Assembly (NCBI RefSeq): GCF_900188005.1
Contig: NZ_FZNR01000001.1
Coordinates: forward strand, 186,001-250,000
From: Actinoplanes regularis
Lineage (GTDB): Bacteria > Actinomycetota > Actinomycetes > Mycobacteriales > Micromonosporaceae
Reading direction: 5' to 3'
Length of the DNA: 64,000 nt
A program made the translations under genes and the position numbers. The stretch's first letter is position 1, and the number at the start of each line of letters is the position of its first letter. Positions 1 to 7,882 of this stretch are shown here, piece after piece. The notes under the pieces are model-generated. The model was not told the origin of the DNA, did not search any database, and saw nothing but the letters and a program-made list of their open reading frames with translations.

Positions 1-196
1 TCAGTGCGCATTGATCAACTCCAGGACTCGCCGCACCGGAAACAGAAGTCCAAGAATGGTCGGAGCGCGCCGCCGGAGAAATGGACCGCGACGCCAGAAC
101 AAATTGCCCGAGCGAGCTAATCCGCAGCGGGGACGTCGCACACCGGCTCATCGCCGGTGTGCGAGGCCCCCTGCCACCGTCGCCGGTCCGCGGATC

Positions 197-625
197 TCAG
201 CAGACCTTGCTGGTCGATCCGCCCGTGGAGTTGAGGAAGCCGGTGACGTGCGTACAGTGCGCGGCGGTGTCCGCCGCCGGACCCCACAGCTCCGACCGGG
301 TGGTGTTGTTCAGCACCGCGCGGCCGTAGTCCGAACCGCTGTCGTCGTGGTTGACGACATAGACCTCCAGGTCCCAATTCGAGTGTGCGTTGCGGTACTG
401 CTCCCAGACATAGATGTAGGCGTAGTTGTTGCCGCAGCCGTAGTACTGCTTCACCGAGGCCGCCTCGACGCCGCTCACGGTCAGCACCCGGGTCGTGCCG
501 ATCTGGTGCACGCTGCCGCACCCGGCCGGCGTGCTCGCCAGCGCCGGGGTGCTGTTGACCAGCGTCACGCCGGCCGTCGCGGCGAGCACTGCCGCACCGG
601 TGGCGGCCATACGCAGAAGAGACAT
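197..625 (-). CDS. Small secreted protein of unknown function
   Basis: Predicted 142-residue exported protein. It starts with a short basic N-terminus and a hydrophobic alanine-rich stretch ending in an ALA-S type signal peptidase site, so it should leave the cell by the Sec route. The mature part holds four cysteines and many aromatic and asparagine residues, which fits a compact disulfide-bonded extracellular protein. I chose the ATG at 625 because AAAGGA lies nine bases upstream; an in-frame ATG at 643 overlaps that ribosome site and is less likely. I do not recognise the family. It stands alone, facing away from the window start. Confidence 0.7.
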   Translation of the reverse strand: MSLLRMAATGAAVLAATAGVTLVNSTPALASTPAGCGSVHQIGTTRVLTVSGVEAASVKQYYGCGNNYAYIYVWEQYRNAHSNWDLEVYVVNHDDSGSDYGRAVLNNTTRSELWGPAADTAAHCTHVTGFLNSTGGSTSKVC

Positions 626-777
626 GGGTGTGGTTCCTTTCATCACAAGCCCGCTTGGACTCTCGACTGCGGATCTTTCTAACCACCGGAATGATTGATT
701 TCGACCAGGTCGGCCGGGAATCAATCAACGCGGAACAGTCGAGCGGCGACGACGGGAAACCACGGTGAGATGCCAGG

Positions 778-1305
778 TCAGACGGGAGACGCGGGAGCGC
801 ACAGGTCGAGCAGATAGCTGCTCGCGTCCGTGGTGCGCTTGATCGACGGGACCGTCTCCGGACGGAAGATCCGTCGCCTGCCGCTGGCGGAGGGCTTGAG
901 CCGCACAATGCTCCGCACCAGCCACGATCGTGCCGTCGGGCGCCGCAACGCCGCTTGCACCTCGTCCTCGACATACCCGTCGGCGACGCTGACCCGGCCT
1001 CGGAATCGGACCCATCCCCCGGCGTCCGGCGGCGAATCCGGATGCGAGGTGCCGACATGGATCGGGACGCCGTCGACCTCCAGAACCCACCCGCCGAGCG
1101 GGCAGGACCGGAGGAACGGCAGCACGATGCCGGTGAGCAGCAGTTCGGTGGGCTCGACAGCCGATCCGGGCAGAGCCACCACGGGCTGTCGGGGATCCTC
1201 GTCGGAGGCGGGAGACCAACTGTCACCGTAGGTCTCCAGCGACAATGTGGCCCGGCTTCCCGCCTCGGCCCGGAAATCCGAACTCCCGACGAGATCAGGG
1301 GTCAC
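778..1305 (-). CDS. Hypothetical protein following the MFS exporter
   Basis: About 175 residues, no signal peptide or membrane segment, with mixed beta-rich composition. A GTG at 1305 has AGGAG five bases upstream and is my preferred start; ATG codons at 1326 and 1344 are alternatives, the last only four bases after the exporter stop. The gene follows the MFS exporter on the same strand and is probably co-transcribed with it. I do not recognise the family, so no function is proposed. Reading-frame quality and codon use match real genes nearby. Confidence 0.6.
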   Translation of the reverse strand: MTPDLVGSSDFRAEAGSRATLSLETYGDSWSPASDEDPRQPVVALPGSAVEPTELLLTGIVLPFLRSCPLGGWVLEVDGVPIHVGTSHPDSPPDAGGWVRFRGRVSVADGYVEDEVQAALRRPTARSWLVRSIVRLKPSASGRRRIFRPETVPSIKRTTDASSYLLDLCAPASPV

Positions 1306-1348
1306 GAGGACTCCTGGGAGCGTCATGGCGTTCTGCGGCAACACGGCT

Positions 1349-2743
1349 TCAAGCTAGCCGGGAAGCCCGCATCCCGGAACGATTTTGCGATCCGGTGGCC
1401 GGTGATGCCTGCGCGACCAGCAGGAGCAGCCCACCGCAGCTCGCGACCAGAGCCCATCCCGGCCGCGTCGCCACCGCCAGGCCCCCCACGGCCGGCTCCG
1501 CGACCAGGCCACCGGCCAGCGCGATCCCGAGCGCCGCGCCGACCTGCCGCGCGGTCGACGCGATCCCGCCGGCTACCCCGGACCGCGCCGGCGGCAGCCC
1601 GCTGACCGCGGTGTTGGTGATCGGCGCGTTCGCGAAACCCACCCCGATCCCGGCGAACAGGTACGCCACCAGCAGCACCGCCATCGCGGTCCGGTCACCG
1701 AGCCCGACCAGCAGGACTCCACCGGCCGCGATGCTCGCCCCCGCCAGCCGCAGCGGCAGACGCGGGCCCACCCGGCCCACCAGATATCCGGAGATCGGCG
1801 CGCAGACCGTGGCCGCGATCGCCATCGGCAGCGTGACCGCGCCGGCCGCGACCGGGCTCAGGCCCCGCACCTGTTGCAGGTAGAGCGTGCCGAGCAGCAA
1901 CGTGACGTTAAGCGCCAGGAAGACCACCACCGCGCCGCCCACCGCCGCGGTGAACGGCAGCCGCCGGAACAGCGACAGCTCCATCAACGGCTCGGCCCGG
2001 GTCGCCTGCACGCGGACGAAGATGAGGGCGGCGGCGACGATCACGACGTACGCCCCGATCGACCACCCGGACCACCAGCCCACCCGCGGCCCCTCGATGA
2101 GCACCGCGACCACCGCCGCCACCAGGATGCTCAGCAATACCTGACCGGGCGGATCCAGGCGCCGGGGCCGCGGCGACCGCGACTCCGGCACATAGGCCGC
2201 GCTCAGCGCCAGGACGATCCCGATGATCGGCAGGTTGGCCCAGAACACCGCCCGCCACCCCGGCCCGGAGATCAGCACTCCGCTGAGCACCGGCCCGGCC
2301 GCCATGCTGAGCCCGAACACCGCCGCCCAGATCCCGACGGCCTGCGCACGCTCCCGCGGATCCGTGATCGCACTCACCACGATGGCCAGCGCGACCGGGC
2401 TGAGCATCGACCCGCCCACGCCCTGGAGCACTCGGGCCACGACCAGCGCCGGCAGGTCCGGCGCGAGCGCGCACCCCACCGAGCCCAGCGCGAACAGCAT
2501 CAGCCCGATCCGGAAGACCCGACGCCGGCCGATCCGATCGGCCAGCGCGCCCGAGGTGATCAACAGGCTGGCCAGCACCAGGGTGTAGGCGTCGACGGTC
2601 CATTCCAGTTCCGGTACGCCGAGCCGCAGCTCCCGTCCGATCGACGGCAGCGCCACGTTGACCGCCGTCGTGTCCACCCCGACCAGAAAGATGCTGGTGC
2701 AGCAGATCGCCAGCACCCACCACCGATGTGTCTTCTCATTCAC
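1349..2743 (-). CDS. MFS drug exporter, DHA2-like (14-TM type)
   Basis: A 464-residue major facilitator protein, likely a proton-driven exporter of drugs or small hydrophobic compounds in the cytoplasmic membrane. Near the N-terminus the VDTTAVNVALPSI segment matches the motif of the DHA2 family (EmrB/QacA type), followed by GALADRIGRRRVF, the MFS loop 2-3 signature. Hydrophobic segments continue to the C-terminus in about the number expected for a 14-helix exporter. The start is a GTG at 2743; the longer frame upstream overlaps the divergent regulator's promoter and looks non-coding. The XRE/cupin regulator is read in the opposite direction 67 bp away and probably controls this gene. Confidence 0.85.
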   Translation of the reverse strand: MNEKTHRWWVLAICCTSIFLVGVDTTAVNVALPSIGRELRLGVPELEWTVDAYTLVLASLLITSGALADRIGRRRVFRIGLMLFALGSVGCALAPDLPALVVARVLQGVGGSMLSPVALAIVVSAITDPRERAQAVGIWAAVFGLSMAAGPVLSGVLISGPGWRAVFWANLPIIGIVLALSAAYVPESRSPRPRRLDPPGQVLLSILVAAVVAVLIEGPRVGWWSGWSIGAYVVIVAAALIFVRVQATRAEPLMELSLFRRLPFTAAVGGAVVVFLALNVTLLLGTLYLQQVRGLSPVAAGAVTLPMAIAATVCAPISGYLVGRVGPRLPLRLAGASIAAGGVLLVGLGDRTAMAVLLVAYLFAGIGVGFANAPITNTAVSGLPPARSGVAGGIASTARQVGAALGIALAGGLVAEPAVGGLAVATRPGWALVASCGGLLLLVAQASPATGSQNRSGMRASRLA

Positions 2744-2786
2744 GACCGGAATGCTCGCCGGACCGGCCCCGCGCCATCCAGCGAAC

Positions 2787-2801
2787 TTGCGAAGGCTGCA
2801 A
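2787..2801. promoter_or_regulatory. Candidate operator between exporter and XRE regulator
   Basis: Inverted repeat TTGC-N7-GCAA in the 67-bp divergent intergenic space, ten bases before the regulator's ATG. Its position suits autoregulation plus control of the exporter. Only the short arms support it; binding is inferred. Confidence 0.35.
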
Positions 2802-2810
2802 ACTGCTTCC

Positions 2811-3386
2811 ATGGATCTCGCACTGGCGCAGTTGCTCGACGGCATCGGCCCCCGTCTGCGCCGCATCCGTCAGGACCGCGGTCTCACCCTGGAGGACCTT
2901 GGCACCGCAACCGGGCTGTCGGTCAGCACCCTCTCGCGCCTGGAGTCCGGCAAGCGGCGGCCCACGCTCGACCTGCTGATCCCGCTGGCCCGTACGCACC
3001 GCATGGCCCTGGAGCACCTGATCGGCGCCCCGCCCACCGGCGACCCCCGCGTCCATCTGACTCCGCACCGCACCGAACCCCGGACCGGCAATCCCAGCGT
3101 GGTGGTCCCGCTGACCGCGTACCCCGGCCGTCTCCAGGTCTTCAAGCAGATCCTCGGCCCCAGCCCCGGGCCGCCCCGGCAGGTGACCCATCCCGGACAC
3201 GCCTGGTTCTACGTCCTGTCCGGGGACGTACGCCTGCTGCTCAGCGACCGTGAGCTGCTGCTACATCCCGGCGACACCGCCGACTTCGACACCGCCGAAC
3301 CGCACTGGTTCGGCCCGGCCACCGACCGCCCCACGGAGATCCTGCACCTGTACGGCCCGCACGGCGACCGGCCTCCGCCAGGCTGA
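2811..3386 (+). CDS. XRE-family regulator with C-terminal cupin sensor
   Basis: A 191-residue one-component regulator. Residues about 15-70 form a helix-turn-helix of the XRE/Cro type (LEDLGTATGLSVSTLSRLESGKRRP), the DNA-reading part. Residues about 105-185 form a cupin-like beta barrel with a GHAWFYVLSGDVRL strand and a HPGDTADFDTAEPHWF strand, which in this family binds a small ligand. The ATG at 2811 is chosen because the helix-turn-helix follows at the usual distance; the longer frame runs into the exporter's 5' end. It is divergent from an MFS exporter, an arrangement typical for a local repressor of an efflux gene. The ligand is unknown. Confidence 0.85.
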   Translation: MDLALAQLLDGIGPRLRRIRQDRGLTLEDLGTATGLSVSTLSRLESGKRRPTLDLLIPLARTHRMALEHLIGAPPTGDPRVHLTPHRTEPRTGNPSVVVPLTAYPGRLQVFKQILGPSPGPPRQVTHPGHAWFYVLSGDVRLLLSDRELLLHPGDTADFDTAEPHWFGPATDRPTEILHLYGPHGDRPPPG

Positions 3387-3458
3387 CGCGGCGCCGGGTC
3401 GTTCATCGGGGTCCGGGAGGCCGCCGGCACGTCCTCCCTCGCGGCCCCGCGATCACCG

Positions 3459-3644
3459 CTATGCGGCGCGGCCGAGTTCGGCGGTCCCGGTTGGGGGCAC
3501 CGTCTGGGTCATGAACGGGAAGCGCAGCTTACGCATCGCCGCGAGTCCAGCGTCGACGGTCAGACCTGACTTCTCGGCGATGTCGGCGGCAGGTGCCGCG
3601 GACGGCGCCCGGAACAGAACAGCGTGCTCATGGCTTGGTTTCAA
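3459..3644 (-). CDS. Doubtful small ORF, possibly a gene remnant
   Basis: Sixty-one codons from a TTG at 3644, with GAGG seven bases upstream. The middle (AADIAEKSGLTVDAGLAAMRKL) looks like part of a helix-turn-helix or winged-helix fold, but the protein is too short for any known regulator. It lies in a decayed stretch beside a cold-shock gene remnant, so it may itself be a remnant. No function is assigned. Confidence 0.25.
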   Translation of the reverse strand: MKPSHEHAVLFRAPSAAPAADIAEKSGLTVDAGLAAMRKLRFPFMTQTVPPTGTAELGRAA

Positions 3645-3829
3645 TCAGCATCCTCGGGGTGTGGTCAATCGTGTTTGGCGAGCGGCCACCGCCGCGGGCG
3701 GGCGCCTGGATTCAGGTCGCCGGACCCGGAAAGGCCGCTCGGTTTCTTATCGGCTGTCCGGCGGCCTCGCTGAGCCAGTGGGCTGCCGGACAAAGCCGAC
3801 CTTGGATTGCGCGGAGGTTCGTCGCCTGG

Positions 3830-3932
3830 GGCCATTCGGGCCCTGGGTGACTTCGAAATCGACGCGCTGATTTTCCTCAGGGCCGCGAAACCCGCTCATC
3901 TCGATGGCGGAGAAACGGGCGAACACGTCGTG
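3830..3932 (-). pseudogene. Truncated second copy of the cold-shock gene
   Basis: On the minus strand this translates to DVFARFSAIEMSGFRGPEEN followed by QRVDFEVTQGPNGPRR. It matches the C-terminal half of the intact cold-shock protein encoded just upstream ([35 protein letters not shown]), and the DNA is clearly alike too. The first 27 or so codons, including the initiator and the KGFGFI RNA-binding motif, are gone, and the frame runs past the normal stop. It is a decayed duplicate, not a working gene. Confidence 0.7.
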
Positions 3933-3947
3933 ACGCAAACGCAAAAA

Positions 3948-3980
3948 GCGCCTGACAGGGCTTGGATACCCAGCAGGCGC
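3948..3980 (-). terminator. Hairpin with U-tract after the cold-shock gene
   Basis: Arms GCGCCTG and CAGGCGC with an inner GGG/CCC pair, followed on the minus strand by TTTTT. It lies about 65 bp after the cold-shock stop and can end that transcript. Its sequence, including a shared ATCCAA loop, resembles the leader hairpin at 4333-4376, so it may be part of the same duplicated unit as the remnant below it. Confidence 0.6.
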
Positions 3981-3997
3981 CGTTACGTGAAACGCCG

Positions 3998-4031
3998 AAC
4001 GGCGGCCCGCTGAACCAGTCGAGCCGCCGTT
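3998..4031 (-). terminator. Hairpin just downstream of the cold-shock stop
   Basis: Nine-base perfect arms AACGGCGGC and GCCGCCGTT around a 16-base loop, 14 bp after the cold-shock stop codon. There is no U-tract; it may protect the 3' end or assist the terminator further on. Confidence 0.45.
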
Positions 4032-4044
4032 GGCAGAATGTAGA

Positions 4045-4248
4045 TCAGAGCGGGCGGATGTTCTCCGCCTGCGGACCCTTGTTTCCCTGGGCGATGTCGA
4101 ACTCCACCTTCTGGTTCTCATCGAGGCTGCGGAAGCCACTCGTCGAGATCGCGGAGAAGTGGGCGAACACGTCCGCTCCGCCGCCGTCCGGCGTGATGAA
4201 GCCGAAACCCTTGTCGCCGTTGAACCATTTCACGGTACCTGTAGCCAT
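4045..4248 (-). CDS. Cold-shock protein (CspA family)
   Basis: A 67-residue single cold-shock domain, the normal family length. It binds single-stranded RNA or DNA and acts as an RNA chaperone in the cytoplasm. Both nucleic-acid motifs are intact: RNP1-type KGFGFI and RNP2-type DVFAHF, with the conserved N-terminal [11 protein letters not shown]. The ATG at 4248 has a strong GAAGGAG site. A promoter at 4385-4413 and a hairpin at the expected mRNA 5' end give a leader of about 130 bases, which fits post-transcriptional control as seen for other cold-shock genes. A truncated copy lies downstream. Confidence 0.95.
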   Translation of the reverse strand: MATGTVKWFNGDKGFGFITPDGGGADVFAHFSAISTSGFRSLDENQKVEFDIAQGNKGPQAENIRPL

Positions 4249-4332
4249 GACTGCTCCTTCGCAGGCTGTCAGGGGCCGCACGATGCGGCCCCTACGCCGC
4301 CGCGTTGATCACCCGCGTCGGAACCGACACGA

Positions 4333-4376
4333 AAACGAAAAGCGCCCAGAGGGGTTGGATGACCCATCGGGCGCCG
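4333..4376 (-). promoter_or_regulatory. 5' leader hairpin of the cold-shock gene
   Basis: On the minus strand: GGCGCCCGATGGG, an eight-base loop TCATCCAA, CCC, then CTCTGGGCGC and TTTT. It sits at the predicted 5' end of the cold-shock mRNA, not downstream of a coding sequence, and is about 210 bp past the antiporter stop. It may be a temperature-responsive leader element or an attenuator. A related hairpin occurs at 3948-3980. Confidence 0.5.
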
Positions 4377-4384
4377 AAAACGTC

Positions 4385-4413
4385 TTAGGAAATCAAAACT
4401 GCAACTAGGTCAA
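4385..4413 (-). promoter_or_regulatory. Predicted promoter of the cold-shock gene
   Basis: TTGACC, 17 bp, TCCTAA on the minus strand, giving a start point near 4378. The -35 region overlaps a 14-bp palindrome, CTAGGT-CA-ACCTAG (4405-4418), which could be an operator. The -10 box is a weak match, so this is a prediction only. Confidence 0.4.
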
Positions 4414-4586
4414 CCTAGCACGGAATTCACCGTTGGCCTCCGTACGCGACCGATCGAGCAAGTGATTTCACGCACGTCAACAGGCACCTCCTCGTCAACC
4501 TGAATCCATCGGACGAGCCGCCGGTTGTCCATACCGGGCTCCTGCTCTTCTTACGCCGCATCGAAACCGACGGACAGCAATCTGTT

Positions 4587-6215
4587 CTACTTTCGCGGCA
4601 AGAGCCGCTCCTCATGGTCGAGTTCACGTTCGAGTACGCGCAGGCCGGTGTCGGGCAGCCGACCGGCGTCGCGCCACCGCAGGAGTTCCTGGCGTTGTGC
4701 GTCGATGATGGCGCGGCGAATCCTCGATCCCGCCTCGTACTCGGGTGAGGTTGACGCGGCGTGGCCGCCGGCGGCACGCAGGGTGTCCAGCCTGCTCTGA
4801 TACCGGCGCAGCCGGACATGGAGCTGCTCCCGCATGTGTTCGATCAATCGAGGATCGGTGTCCAGATCGTCATCGCGAATCTCGGCCAACCTGATCAGCG
4901 CCGCGTGGACGGACGCCGAACGGGCTTCGTTGCGCAGTTTCGCCTGATCCGCCTCGCTGGCATGCAGCCGCAGGCGCCGCACCAGCGGGGCGAAGGTCAG
5001 GCCCTGTCCGAGGAGGGTGACCAGCACAGCGACGAGTGCGCAGAAGACGAGCAGGGAGCGAAGAGGGAACGGGGTGCCGTCCGCCTTCGTCAGCGGCACG
5101 GTGAAGATCGCGGCGAGACTGATCACGCCCCGGGTTCCCGACCAGCTCAGGGCGACGACCTCGCGGCCGGTGAGGGCGTTGGCGGCCCAGCCGCGTCCAC
5201 GGGCAGTGCCGAGCCGGGTGTGCACCGCCGCCGGCAGCTTGTGGGTCAGCACCAGCCACAGCGGTCGCAGCAGCAGTAGCACGCCGGTGGTCACGGTGAC
5301 CGCGGGCAGGACGGTGGCGGCGTCGTACTGCTGCAGCCCGTGCAGAATTCGCGGGAGTTGCTGACCGATCAGCAGGAACACGAGTCCCTGCAGGAGGAAG
5401 TCGGCGAGGCGCCAGACGGCGCCGGTCTGCAGCCGGCTCTCGCCGTCCACCCAGCGGGGCGCGTCATGTCCGATGATCAGGCCCGTCACCACGACGGCCA
5501 GCACTCCGGAGACGTGGAACTGCTCGGCGAGCAGGTACGCCGCGTACGGGGTGGCCAGCGATACCGCATTGGCGGTCAACGGCTCCCTGGCGACGTGGCG
5601 GAGCAGCCGCACACCGTACGCGACGACGCCGCCCGCGATGATGCCGCCGGCGGCGGCCAGCAGGAAGTGGCCGACCGCCGCCGACGTGGAGAACCCGTCG
5701 CCGGTCTCCGCCGCGACGGCGACGGCGAGCAGGGTGAGTGCCGTGGCGTCGTTGAGCAGACCTTCACCCTGGATGAGGGTGACGAGGCGGACGGGTAGCC
5801 CGGAGGTACGGGCGACCGCGAGTGCGGCAACCGGGTCCGGCGGTGCGACGGCTGCGCCGACCGCCACCCCCACCGCCAAGGTGGCCCCGCCGACGAACCA
5901 GGCGAACCCGACACCGATGGCCAGCGCCGTGAGCAGGACCAGCAGCACCGACAGGCTGATCACCGTGCCCAGGTTGCGCCGGATGTCCAACAACGAGGAA
6001 TCCAGTGCGGCGCTGTAGAGCAGCGGCGGAATGACGAAGGCCAGGACGAAGGACGGATTCAGGGCGACGACCGGGACCGGTAGCAGGGAACAGGCGATCC
6101 CTGCCAAGGTCAACAGAGCTGCGGCGGGCAGGCCGGTACGGTCCGCGACCCACCCCGCCAGGACAACCACGGCGACGGCGGCCAGCACGAAGGCCAGCAC
6201 CACGTCTGCACTCAT
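4587..6215 (-). CDS. CPA1-family Na+/H+ (cation/proton) antiporter
   Basis: A 542-residue membrane antiporter that exchanges protons for sodium or other monovalent cations, for pH and salt balance. About 12 hydrophobic helices fill the first 410 residues. Family motifs include VAPPDPVAA and GEGLLNDATAL in the ion-binding core and WSGTRGVISLAA in a late helix. A charged cytoplasmic tail of about 130 residues follows, rich in arginine and glutamate. The ATG at 6215 and an adjacent GTG at 6218 are both served by GGAG; I give the ATG. It is a single gene between the cold-shock gene and a small stress-type cluster. Confidence 0.88.
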   Translation of the reverse strand: MSADVVLAFVLAAVAVVVLAGWVADRTGLPAAALLTLAGIACSLLPVPVVALNPSFVLAFVIPPLLYSAALDSSLLDIRRNLGTVISLSVLLVLLTALAIGVGFAWFVGGATLAVGVAVGAAVAPPDPVAALAVARTSGLPVRLVTLIQGEGLLNDATALTLLAVAVAAETGDGFSTSAAVGHFLLAAAGGIIAGGVVAYGVRLLRHVAREPLTANAVSLATPYAAYLLAEQFHVSGVLAVVVTGLIIGHDAPRWVDGESRLQTGAVWRLADFLLQGLVFLLIGQQLPRILHGLQQYDAATVLPAVTVTTGVLLLLRPLWLVLTHKLPAAVHTRLGTARGRGWAANALTGREVVALSWSGTRGVISLAAIFTVPLTKADGTPFPLRSLLVFCALVAVLVTLLGQGLTFAPLVRRLRLHASEADQAKLRNEARSASVHAALIRLAEIRDDDLDTDPRLIEHMREQLHVRLRRYQSRLDTLRAAGGHAASTSPEYEAGSRIRRAIIDAQRQELLRWRDAGRLPDTGLRVLERELDHEERLLPRK

Positions 6216-6522
6216 CACCCAATTCTCCCGGAAGAGGGTGATTGGGGCGGCTGCTCAACGCCATACCCGGCATCCTGTGCTGCCCGCCTGAATAAAGATC
6301 AACACATCGACCCCTGCCCGCGGAAACGGGTCAAGCCCACCTATCCTCGGGCGGTCTCAAACGGCCGTGCGTCATGGGCCGAGGGTGCCCGGTCAACCGC
6401 GACCACAGCGCGGTAGAAGGCTGCGTTCTCGACGCGGTGACTGACCGGGCGTACCCCGTTGGGCGACGCCGGCGTCGTTGGGCGCATTCCCTCTTGGGCG
6501 GCGCCTGACCCGGCTTCACCGG
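6216..6522. other. Intergenic region, nothing recognised
   Basis: About 307 bp between the antiporter start and the DUF5994 stop. It must hold the antiporter promoter on the minus strand. I see no convincing gene, repeat or strong terminator; the short open frames have no family resemblance. Confidence 0.5.
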
Positions 6523-7086
6523 TCACACCCGGCTGGTTTCTGGCACCCGGCGCTGCGCCGGGACGGGACCGAGCCGTCCGCCGTCGGTTTCCCATGCTTC
6601 TTCGGGTGCGCTACCGGCGGACTCCTGGGTGGCTGATCTGCTGACAGCCAGGAGGATGTTCTGGGCATGGACGAGGTTGGTGGTGGTGGCGGCCAGGATC
6701 ATCGCCGCGTCGGCGGTGCCGCTTGTGGTGCCGGGTGCGACGACCAGCAGATCGACGCGTTCGTTGCGGGCGCAGATCGCGGTCAGCAGGCTGAGCGGTT
6801 GGCTGGCGAAGTATCCCAGCCGGAGCACTCTGCCGTGCACACTGAGGCGGCGGGGGTGGCTGTCCCAGCCCGAAGCCGCCAGCACGAGCCGGGTGACCGG
6901 ACCGCGGATCTTGTCGATGGCCAGGATCAGGCCGGGTAGTTCGACGACGGGATCGGTGCTGCGTGGCCACCAGGCGCCGTCGAGCAGGGTGCGCCGGGAG
7001 CCGGTGGGTTCAAGGCGGAGCCGCGGGACGGACGACGGCGTCGCCGAGACGATGGTCATGCGCGCCTCGGCGGTCGTGACGTTCAT
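6523..7086 (-). CDS. DUF5994-like protein
   Basis: A 187-residue cytoplasmic protein resembling the actinobacterial DUF5994 family: PRLRLEPTGSRRTLLDGAWWPRSTDP near the N-terminus, then GYFASQPLSLLTAICARNERVDLLVVAPGT and a C-terminal ADAAMILAATTTN stretch. The biochemical role of the family is not known to me. The ATG at 7086 has AAAGGAG close upstream; the longer frame to 7182 lacks this support. It is followed at some distance by no co-directional gene except the antiporter, and preceded by a LapA-like membrane protein, so it may be a single-gene unit. Confidence 0.75.
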   Translation of the reverse strand: MNVTTAEARMTIVSATPSSVPRLRLEPTGSRRTLLDGAWWPRSTDPVVELPGLILAIDKIRGPVTRLVLAASGWDSHPRRLSVHGRVLRLGYFASQPLSLLTAICARNERVDLLVVAPGTTSGTADAAMILAATTTNLVHAQNILLAVSRSATQESAGSAPEEAWETDGGRLGPVPAQRRVPETSRV

Positions 7087-7239
7087 GGTCGGCTCCTTTC
7101 GCCCGCCGCCGATGTTCACGCGCGGTTCGAAACCGGCGGCGGACTGGTGGGCGGTGTGGTGGTCCTGGAGGTGGTGGTCCACAGGGGTGCCGAACCTCGG
7201 GGTATCGAACCCGGGTGCCGGCTTGCGACGCCAGTCCAG

Positions 7240-7569
7240 TCAGCGGCGGCTGGACAGGCGGTGCAGCTGGGCGATCCGGACCGTGCCGACCACCGTGATC
7301 AGAATTGCCGCGCCGACTGCGGCGATCAGCAGCGCCAGGGCCAGCGGCAGGCTACCGCTCATTCCCAAGAAGGCGACCTGCACGCTGCCAGTGTTCTGCA
7401 GCATGAAGATGATCAGCACCACGGCCAACAGCGCCGAAGTGCAGAGGCCGAACCACACCGAGCCGGTGCGGGTACGGGGCACGCGATCCGTCATCGGCGC
7501 TGCCGGTGCGATGGGCGCAACCTGCGGCGGTGCCGCAGTGGCGACGGGTGCGTTGTAAGCGTGGGACAT
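7240..7569 (-). CDS. LapA-domain (DUF1049) small membrane protein
   Basis: A 109-residue inner-membrane protein. After a proline/alanine-rich cytoplasmic N-terminus come two membrane helices (about 39-58 and 74-95), separated by QNTGSVQVAFLGMSGSLPLALALL, the typical LapA/YciS pattern. In proteobacteria the family takes part in outer-membrane assembly; in actinobacteria its job is unclear. ATG at 7569 with GAGGGGG upstream. The C-terminus is short and basic. It is divergent from the fatty-acid desaturase gene. Confidence 0.8.
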   Translation of the reverse strand: MSHAYNAPVATAAPPQVAPIAPAAPMTDRVPRTRTGSVWFGLCTSALLAVVLIIFMLQNTGSVQVAFLGMSGSLPLALALLIAAVGAAILITVVGTVRIAQLHRLSSRR

Positions 7570-7882
7570 GGCGTCCCCCTCGCGGTGTTGCCGGCGTGGC
7601 GGGCACCTCAGGGTGGATGTCGTCGATCCCGGAATGTCTCCACCCTACGCCTGTTTCAGTCGGACCGGCGCGCCGTGCCGGCCGGGAATCCCCGAACCAA
7701 GAAACACCCGTGCGAACGACGACGCGCCTCAGCCGAAGCCCCGCTGCGCGCGACAATGATCGTCGTGGGTGAGCGCAGCGCTCCGCCCGCCTGGTGTTTT
7801 GGGCGGCCCGGCAGGGGTAATGTGGAATTGATCGCTCTGGACCTCGGCGGCCTCTCGTCCTCGGCACGCTGCTGGAGCGATC
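7570..7882. other. Divergent intergenic region
   Basis: About 313 bp between the LapA-like gene (minus) and the desaturase (plus). It must carry both promoters. I found no clear inverted repeat, RNA or coding signal. Confidence 0.5.

Larger units (their letters stand above)
3387..4044. other. Gene-poor stretch with decayed sequences
   Basis: No complete gene is supported here. It holds a possible small minus-strand frame (3459-3644), a cold-shock gene remnant (about 3830-3930) and two hairpins (3948-3980 and 3998-4031). Open frames on the plus strand show no family resemblance. The region looks like decayed DNA next to the live cold-shock gene. Confidence 0.6.

Noticed and set aside
4405..4418. 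CTAGGT-CA-ACCTAG palindrome as a terminator
   Set aside because: Stem of only six bases and position at the csp -35 box; an operator is more likely.
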